This document shows positions 1 through 3,963 of a stretch of DNA of 5,477 nucleotides, piece by piece. Numbering within the stretch: position 1 is the stretch's first letter; every line of letters starts with the position of its first letter. Origin of the DNA: Methanobacteriota archaeon (lineage in GTDB: Archaea; Thermoplasmatota; Thermoplasmata; RBG-16-68-12); the NCBI GenBank assembly GCA_005879015.1, contig VBMC01000135.1, forward strand, positions 1 to 5,477, given 5' to 3'. Under the pieces are notes generated by a model that saw only the letters and a program-made list of their open reading frames with translations, did not search any database and was not told where the DNA came from. The position numbers and the translations under genes were made by a program.

Positions 1-799
1 CACCCGCCGTGGGGCTCGCGCTTGAGACTCCACTCAAAAGAATCGTGGCACAGACTTGTTTGGCGGTGCCCGCTGCCAGAGTTGCCGTCATGGTCTGGGC
101 GCCGCCGGGGATCGCACCCTGGTAGAACCACATCTCCGTGCGCACCACTCCGGCGCCGCTCGAAGCCGTGCCGGCGATGAGGCTCAGAGTGACCGAACCG
201 TAGGTGACCGTCGAGTACGCGCTCGCAGGGCGGTTGCTGAGCATGACGAGGACGCCGTTGTCCGCCGGAGCCGCCGATTGGGACGTCGTGCACGTGACCG
301 CATCAGGGTCGACGACTGCGGTCGTGGTCGAGTCGACTGCCACCGTATCGGCCCTCGCATTCACCGTGAAGAGATCGAAGAACCAGCCGATGCCGCCTCG
401 AACAGAGGCGAGGATGTCGCTCCCCACATGGCGCCAGTCGACCGGGGGGAACCCCTCGCGGATGCGATGACCGATCGCATTTCCCGCGGCGCCCTCCGGC
501 GGGCCTCGATGCACGAACACGTTGAGGTTGGGCACGTCAAATGAGAACGGGACCAGGCGCGCCGTGGGATGCGAAGACGGTTCCGGGAAAAGGAATGTGA
601 TGTTGTAGTTGGGCCTCAGATCGTTCCCCTGAAAAAGGAGTCGTTGAAGTTCTTCCGTCAGGGCCCGTCCCGGGATCGTGAGCCGTCCACCGGGGCCGCG
701 AAACGCAGCAAGCGGGTCGGAGACCATTTGACTCTCGATCACGACGGCGGCGGTGGCTAGGAGGACAAACCCGAGCAGGAGGGCGGTCCCCGTCTTCAT
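1..799 (-). CDS. Exported or membrane-anchored protein with C-terminal beta-sandwich-like domain (3' end beyond window)
   Basis: An open frame starts at ATG 799-797 and runs without a stop through 266 codons off the left edge. Residues 1-4 (MKTG) precede a hydrophobic run at about 5-21, then polar IESQ: a signal peptide or N-terminal anchor, possibly cleaved near Ala17. This supports the start, as does the GGGGATGA stretch about 7 nt upstream. Residues 40-150 are unrecognised, with a possible N-glycosylation site at N66-I-T and an amphipathic stretch at 129-146. Residues about 165-266 resemble, from memory, a beta-sandwich repeat of bacterial and archaeal surface proteins: a VTYGxVxLS strand (198-206), an RTEMWFY strand (220-226), a G-rich turn, TMTATL (236-241) and CATILLSGV (250-258). 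The only cysteines, C170 and C250, could form a disulfide in this domain. A promoter like that of the 466-residue gene lies upstream. It probably acts at the cell surface; ligand and partners are unknown. The frame is solid, the function is not. Confidence 0.8.
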   Translation of the reverse strand, partial: MKTGTALLLGFVLLATAAVVIESQMVSDPLAAFRGPGGRLTIPGRALTEELQRLLFQGNDLRPNYNITFLFPEPSSHPTARLVPFSFDVPNLNVFVHRGPPEGAAGNAIGHRIREGFPPVDWRHVGSDILASVRGGIGWFFDLFTVNARADTVAVDSTTTAVVDPDAVTCTTSQSAAPADNGVLVMLSNRPASAYSTVTYGSVTLSLIAGTASSGAGVVRTEMWFYQGAIPGGAQTMTATLAAGTAKQVCATILLSGVSSASPTAG

Positions 800-990
800 G
801 GGAAGGTCATCCCCTGTTGGGTCGACGGCCTGTCCTTCAGTCCGGTCAAGACGAACCGGTGTCCGTTTTCAATGCATCTGCCGATCGATCGCCAAAATGT
901 CGCGTCGGGATTGTTTCGGACCGAGAAGGCGCACCCGCTCATCGAACACGGGGTCGGCGGGTTTGCACTTGCCACGATCAAAGTCCTCAC
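796..990 (-). CDS. Doubtful 64-codon ORF in the leader of the surface-protein gene
   Basis: A GTG-started frame of 64 codons ends in a TGA that overlaps the surface-protein ATG as ATGA, the usual layout for translational coupling. It starts about 25 nt below the expected transcription start of the 1039-1065 promoter. Roughly 73% of its codons end in G or C by hand count, which does not exclude coding. Against it: no Shine-Dalgarno sequence precedes the GTG, no family is recognisable, and the only notable residues are three cysteines (15, 20, 39). It could be a small upstream gene, a translated leader or chance. Confidence 0.2.
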   Translation of the reverse strand: MRTLIVASANPPTPCSMSGCAFSVRNNPDATFWRSIGRCIENGHRFVLTGLKDRPSTQQGMTFP

Positions 991-1038
991 GACTAAGACG
1001 CCGTCTGTGCGGGTGTAGCTCCGATTTCGAGTGAGACC

Positions 1039-1065
1039 TATTTAAGCGCCGGTCAGTGGTTATCG
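1039..1065 (-). promoter_or_regulatory. Archaeal-type promoter with upstream CGATAACC box (surface-protein side)
   Basis: On the minus strand, CGATAACC (1065-1058) is followed by TTAAATA (1045-1039), a good archaeal TATA box. The 27-nt block matches 21 of 27 positions of the block at 2568-2594 with identical spacing. A start site about 25 nt downstream, near 1015, would give a leader of about 215 nt before ATG 799. The CGATAACC box may be an activator or repressor site or an extended recognition element; which one cannot be told from sequence. Confidence 0.6.
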
Positions 1066-1093
1066 ACCCTGATTTCATGGAGGGAATAGGGTC
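1065..1093 (-). terminator. Inverted repeat after the 466-residue gene (possible terminator)
   Basis: GACCCT (1065-1070) and AGGGTC (1088-1093) form a perfect 6-bp stem around a 17-nt loop, three bases past the stop codon at 1096-1098. There is no T-run on the minus strand after it, which an archaeal terminator would normally have. The dyad touches the CGATAACC box, so it could equally belong to the next promoter. Confidence 0.25.
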
Positions 1094-1095
1094 CG

Positions 1096-2496
1096 TCATT
1101 CGACCGTCACTCGCCCGGACAAACGGGCTTCCATCGCTTCGAGCTCGGCTGCCCGGCGGCGGAGTTTCTCCTCTCGGTCGAGCAGCTCGAGCGCTTTCTG
1201 CTGGATGATTTTCACCCGACGTTCGATGTCTTTCTTCGCTTCGTCGGCCTGGGCCCGAGCATCCGGCATCGGCGCCTTTGCCTGCGCGATGATCGTCTTC
1301 TGCCGCGCGACGTCCTGTTCCTTCGTCGTGAGGTCCTCGACTCGACGCGCGAGTTCATGCTCCCGCTCGTCGGATTTCGCTTCCCGGTCGCGGACTCGTT
1401 CCTCGCGGTCCAAGAGTTCGATCGCGCGGCGCTGGAGGAACTTCCGTTCTCGGGCGAGTTCTCCCTTCTCGCCTTCCATTGTCTTCCGAACCGCGTCCGT
1501 CTCGCCCGGTTCGCGGTGGGACGCGACGAGCCGTTCCTTTGCCATCGCGGCGAACCGCTGACTCATCTCCGCAACCCGACCTTCAATCTCTTTCCGCGTC
1601 CGTTCTTCATCCGCCAGTCGTGTGTTGGCGTTTGCGCGCTCCTTCTCAAGAGCGGTGATCGCATCCCTCGCCTCTCTCTCGAACTTGGCAATCTGAGCGG
1701 TGGCTTCTCGATAGCGAACGTCGACTTCGTTCTTCGCGGCCAAGAGCGCATTCCGTTCCTGTTCGAAGGCCTGTTGAGCATCCGACGTCGCTTTCGAGTC
1801 GGTCTTCTTGGATTCGAGGTGCCGGCTCGCGGCGAGCTGCTCCGTCATCTCGAGCGTCTTCATCGCTCGCGACACGCCGCGGGTGACGGAGTCCTGCATC
1901 CGCGCAGCGTAATCCGCGAGAGCGGTCAACCCGGCCTTCTGACGGCTCAGCTCTTCTTGTCGACCGAGGAGGTTCGCGGACTCTCCTTGGAGTTTCGCCT
2001 CTTGTTCGGCAAGACTTTTCTCCTTCGCTTTGAGTCGCGCCTCGCGCTCCGCGGACGCCCTCTCGACATCCGGTTTCGCTTCGGTGGCTCGGGCAGGCGC
2101 CGCACGATTCCCCGCGGCGAGATGCGAATCCGCGGCCGTCAACAGGAGGGCCGTCCAGTCGACGTCTTCGGATGCGAGATGGCCCCTCGAGAGGAGGACG
2201 AAAACTAGCTTGCCGCTCTGGAACGCGGTGAACACATATTCCCCGACAAAGAGAGAATCGCGATCGCCGATTCCTTCCGGCGGCAACACCTTGAGGAAAT
2301 CATCGTAATCGATTGGGCAATCCGCATCGAGGACGTATTCGCCGGTCATCTCTCCGCGGTCGTCGAGCACGTAGATCTTCTTGAGCTGCGCCCGCGCCGT
2401 TTTTCTGGATGGCGCGGCCATTAGGACCGCGGTGAGGGCCGGGCTGAGACCTCGCATTAAGATGCCCGTCACCAGGGCTTTCATCGGCCCTTGCAT
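1096..2496 (-). CDS. Long coiled-coil protein with N-terminal longin-like alpha/beta domain (paralogue of 2612-3298)
   Basis: A 466-residue protein I cannot place in a named family. Residues 5-28 are hydrophobic apart from R15 and could be a membrane-associating or signal-like segment. Residues 41-126 form a compact domain: strands 41-48 and 49-58, helix 61-73, strands 81-95 and 96-105, helix 111-129, with motifs GEYVL, DCPIDYDD and GEYVFTAF. From about 140 to 460 it is a Lys/Glu/Arg/Ala-rich coiled coil, interrupted near 325-335 and 405-415. Residues 352-386 and 429-463 repeat each other at a 77-residue offset. There is no C-terminal membrane segment. The domain and first coil match the 228-residue neighbour without gaps. 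The start at 2496 is favoured by GAGG 10 nt upstream (2507-2510) and a TATA box about 75 nt upstream; ATGs at 2484, 2457 and 2421 lack good binding sites. A structural or scaffold role is likely, but no catalytic motif is visible. Confidence 0.85.
   Translation of the reverse strand: MQGPMKALVTGILMRGLSPALTAVLMAAPSRKTARAQLKKIYVLDDRGEMTGEYVLDADCPIDYDDFLKVLPPEGIGDRDSLFVGEYVFTAFQSGKLVFVLLSRGHLASEDVDWTALLLTAADSHLAAGNRAAPARATEAKPDVERASAEREARLKAKEKSLAEQEAKLQGESANLLGRQEELSRQKAGLTALADYAARMQDSVTRGVSRAMKTLEMTEQLAASRHLESKKTDSKATSDAQQAFEQERNALLAAKNEVDVRYREATAQIAKFEREARDAITALEKERANANTRLADEERTRKEIEGRVAEMSQRFAAMAKERLVASHREPGETDAVRKTMEGEKGELARERKFLQRRAIELLDREERVRDREAKSDEREHELARRVEDLTTKEQDVARQKTIIAQAKAPMPDARAQADEAKKDIERRVKIIQQKALELLDREEKLRRRAAELEAMEARLSGRVTVE
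1108..1443 (-). repeat. Internal coiled-coil repeat in the 466-residue protein
   Basis: The segments encoding residues 352-386 (1339-1443) and 429-463 (1108-1212) match at 17 of 35 residues without gaps, sharing the core ELLDREE and a final R-V. The 77-residue offset is exactly 11 heptads, so both copies keep the same coiled-coil register. Confidence 0.6.
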
Positions 2497-2517
2497 ACGC
2501 TGCTTTCCTCGGTTCGC

Positions 2518-2531
2518 GAGGGCTTTCCCTC
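2518..2531 (-). promoter_or_regulatory. Small hairpin in the predicted 5' leader of the 466-residue gene
   Basis: GAGGG (2518-2522) and CCCTC (2527-2531) form a 5-bp stem with a 4-nt loop. It lies between the expected transcription start (about 2545) and the binding site at 2507-2510. It could affect message stability or initiation, or be chance in GC-rich DNA. Confidence 0.25.
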
Positions 2532-2567
2532 ACGTGACTTGTCGGAGGATTCGAGCGGGCTGCACCG

Positions 2568-2594
2568 TATTTAAGGGGCGGGTTTTGGTTATCG
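2568..2594 (-). promoter_or_regulatory. Archaeal-type promoter with upstream CGATAACC box (466-residue gene)
   Basis: On the minus strand CGATAACC (2594-2587) is followed by TTAAATA (2574-2568). A start near 2545 would leave about 50 nt of leader before ATG 2496. The block lies wholly in the gap after the 228-residue gene's stop. It has the same spacing and 21 of 27 equal bases as the block at 1039-1065, which argues that both are functional and under one control. Confidence 0.65.
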
Positions 2595-2611
2595 GACGTG
2601 AGAAGGGGGCG

Positions 2612-3298
2612 TCATGGAGGCGGCGGTCCGGAAGATTCTCGCCTCATCGTCGGCTCGGCCTCCACTGGATGCTCCGCGTTCGATTTCGTTTGTCGGAACG
2701 CGCGTTGCATTTGCAGCGCGTAATCGCGCAACGCCGTGAGCCGCGTCTCCCTCGTCCGGACTTCGCCTTCCAGATCGCGAAGGGCGATTGCCGAGGTCCG
2801 GAGTTCCGCTTCGAGGAGGGCGAGTCTCTGCTCCCGTCGTCTCAGTAGGGACTCGCGGGCCTCGGCCTCGCGGTCCCGTTCCTGCAAGGCGTCCTCCCGC
2901 GCCGCGATCGCCGGGGACAGACTGGGCGGGAGGTGCATCCGCATGGCCGCAAGGAGTGTGCCGATGGATCCCCGCTCCTCGATCCGTGGGACGCCGTGGG
3001 TCAGCACGACGAACCACAGGTCCTCGACTCGAAAGGGAGTGAAGGCGTACTCGCCCTGGTAGAAGGCGACAAGATGCCGCATCCCGTTCACGGGAATCGA
3101 CCGACGGAGATCGTCATACTCGAGCGGGCAATCGTCGCGAAGCGCATACTCGCCGCGCAAACGAGCATCCTCGCCTAGGACGAAGATCCGTTCGTAGTCG
3201 ACCCGAGGGACCATCCTCGGAGCTTGGACCGTCGAGCGCCCGACGACCGCCATGCCATCTCGCGAGATGGCCCCCTCCTCCATAACGCCGTCTTTCAT
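2612..3298 (-). CDS. Short coiled-coil protein with longin-like alpha/beta domain (paralogue of 1096-2496)
   Basis: A 228-residue protein of unrecognised family. Residues 38-123 carry the same small domain as the 466-residue neighbour: 32 of 86 residues identical without gaps, sharing GEY, DCP, YDD, GEYxFTxF and a terminal HL. A charged coiled coil follows at about 133-203, ending in TALRDYALQMQ (188-198), the counterpart of TALADYAARMQ in the paralogue. The tail from 204 is short, polar and ends in four prolines. It lacks both the long second coil and the hydrophobic N-terminus of the paralogue. The start is uncertain. ATG 3298 gives 228 residues but has only a G-rich run upstream. ATG 3283 has no binding site. 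ATG 3253 follows a strong GGAGGAGG and an 18-bp palindrome and would give 213 residues. All keep the domain whole. The two proteins may form hetero-oligomers through matching coils (inference). Confidence 0.83.
   Translation of the reverse strand: MKDGVMEEGAISRDGMAVVGRSTVQAPRMVPRVDYERIFVLGEDARLRGEYALRDDCPLEYDDLRRSIPVNGMRHLVAFYQGEYAFTPFRVEDLWFVVLTHGVPRIEERGSIGTLLAAMRMHLPPSLSPAIAAREDALQERDREAEARESLLRRREQRLALLEAELRTSAIALRDLEGEVRTRETRLTALRDYALQMQRAFRQTKSNAEHPVEAEPTMRRESSGPPPP
3254..3271. repeat. 18-bp perfect palindrome near the start of the 228-residue gene
   Basis: GCCATCTCGCGAGATGGC is its own reverse complement. On the minus strand it sits exactly between a GGAGGAGG stretch (3281-3274) and an in-frame ATG (3253-3251). 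As RNA it could form a 7-bp stem with a CGCG loop; as DNA it could be an operator if the true start is 3253. Confidence 0.6.
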
Positions 3299-3332
3299 GA
3301 TGCGCCCGCCCCCCCGAAAGTATGCGGATGCC

Positions 3333-3393
3333 GATGTGATAGGAATGCGGGGTCTCTTGAGGGTTTCTGTCGCTCCCGCCCCGTTATCACATC
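3333..3393. repeat. Large imperfect dyad upstream of the 228-residue gene
   Basis: GATGTGATA (3333-3341) and TATCACATC (3385-3393) are a perfect 9-bp inverted pair. Inside them GCGGG (3347-3351) and CCCGC (3375-3379) pair in the same register, leaving a symmetric internal loop and a loop of about 21-23 nt. The 126-bp gap between the ACT gene and the 228-residue gene contains it. Candidates are paired operator sites, a terminator-like structure or a small structured RNA. Confidence 0.45.
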
Positions 3394-3402
3394 CGACACT
3401 GA

Positions 3403-3423
3403 GACCGAGGCGCCGCTTCGGTC
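3403..3423 (-). terminator. Hairpin just after the ACT-protein stop codon
   Basis: GACCGA (3403-3408) and TCGGTC (3418-3423) form a 6-bp stem, extended by two inner pairs across one mismatch in the minus-strand RNA, with a 3-nt loop. It begins three bases past the stop codon at 3427-3429. No T-run follows, so a terminator role is tentative; it could protect the 3' end instead. Confidence 0.3.
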
Positions 3424-3426
3424 CTG

Positions 3427-3801
3427 CTAGACCAGGGAACGGGCCTTCTCCAGATTGTCGACTCCGAGCGCCAGTTGCGCGTGACCGCCGACGGTGCCCA
3501 AGTGAATCGCGCTCATCACGTTGACGCCTGCATCCCCGAGTTTCTTCGCGAGGGCCGCGAGTGCGCCCGGTTTGTCATCGAGTCTCACGACGAGCACGGT
3601 CCGAGTCGAACAAACGTACCCGTGTTTCATGAGGGCCTCCCGAGCTTGGACCGGCTGGCTCACGATCAGGCTTACGTAGGACCGGCCGCTGGCCGACTCT
3701 CCGCTAATCGCTTCGATGTTGATTCCCGCGGTCCCGAGGATCGCGGCCAGTTTCGCCAACTCGCCAGGGCGGTCGGGGACCTCGATGTCGATCTGGATCA
3801 T
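3427..3801 (-). CDS. Tandem ACT-domain protein, probable amino-acid sensor
   Basis: A 124-residue protein made of two ACT domains and nothing else: residues about 2-64 and 68-124. Each starts with a strand and the ACT turn motif, D-R-P-G at 10-13 and D-K-P-G at 76-79, followed by a helix (LAKLAAILGTAG, LAALAKKLGDAG) and an I/V-N-I/V strand. ACT domains bind amino acids or similar small ligands, usually at dimer interfaces, and here no enzyme or DNA-binding domain is attached. It resembles stand-alone double-ACT proteins such as those in COG4747 (from memory). Start 3801 is chosen because GGAGAGGAG ends 4 nt before it and the first ACT strand begins at once; the open frame extends to 3903, but upstream ATGs lack binding sites and add residues unlike ACT. 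It lies 162 bp after the acyl-CoA synthetase on the same strand, with a weak AT-rich stretch at about 3868-3877 that could be its own promoter. Confidence 0.88.
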   Translation of the reverse strand: MIQIDIEVPDRPGELAKLAAILGTAGINIEAISGESASGRSYVSLIVSQPVQAREALMKHGYVCSTRTVLVVRLDDKPGALAALAKKLGDAGVNVMSAIHLGTVGGHAQLALGVDNLEKARSLV

Positions 3802-3805
3802 CGAT

Positions 3806-3814
3806 CTCCTCTCC
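3806..3814 (-). promoter_or_regulatory. Ribosome binding site fixing the ACT-protein start
   Basis: GGAGAGGAG on the minus strand lies 4 nt before ATG 3801-3799. It is the best Shine-Dalgarno match seen here and decides for the 124-residue product over the 158-codon open frame. Confidence 0.65.
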
Positions 3815-3963
3815 GACGGAGATTGCATTACCAGGTTACAAGTGTTGTGAACCCCGCTGGTCGCCGAATTGCATATCCCAGAGTCCGCTTTCTGCGGGTC
3901 CATGCCCTTCCGACTCGCCTACCTGGGGATCCAGGGCCACGACAGGATCCGTAGGATTCGCGT

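Larger units (their letters stand above)
800..1095. other. 296-bp gap: promoter plus long leader
   Basis: This gap between the 466-residue gene and the surface-protein gene holds an inverted repeat just after the stop codon (1065-1093) and a TATA-type promoter (1039-1065). About 215 nt of probable leader then precede the surface-protein ATG. The leader holds the doubtful 64-codon ORF and a weak CCGGT/ACCGG dyad near 842-860. I see no closer TATA box, no tRNA and no riboswitch I can name. Confidence 0.6.

Noticed and set aside
308..345. Repeated GTCGAC motifs
   Set aside because: They are explained by Val-Asp and Thr/Ser codons in the exported protein (region AVDSTTTAVVD) and have no regular spacing.
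56..544. 162-codon plus-strand open frame
   Set aside because: Its Arg/His/Asp-rich composition is typical of antisense GC-rich DNA, and it lies opposite the exported-protein frame, which has a signal peptide and an ordered beta-strand pattern.
869..1099. 76-codon minus-strand frame overlapping the stop of the 466-residue gene as ATGA
   Set aside because: It runs through the inverted repeat and the shared promoter block, has low-complexity Arg/Ser/Asp-rich composition and no binding site that is not part of the upstream gene.
1357..2208. 283-codon plus-strand open frame opposite the long coiled-coil gene
   Set aside because: It is a shadow of the GC-rich, Glu/Arg-rich gene on the minus strand. 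Its protein has no recognisable domain, while the minus-strand product is a coherent coiled coil with a paralogue next door.
3309..3315. Run of seven C on the plus strand just before ATG 3298, considered as a phase-variation tract
   Set aside because: It lies outside the coding frame, is short, and sits in very GC-rich DNA; a length change would not shift the frame.
3802..3903. Longer N-terminus for the ACT protein (158 codons)
   Set aside because: The extra 34 residues are unlike ACT domains, the upstream ATGs lack binding sites, and a strong GGAGAGGAG precedes the internal start.
3904..3963. Possible tRNA or structured RNA between the synthetase and the ACT gene
   Set aside because: There is a short CCTGG/CCAGG stem but no T-loop motif, no cloverleaf and no CCA-type end.
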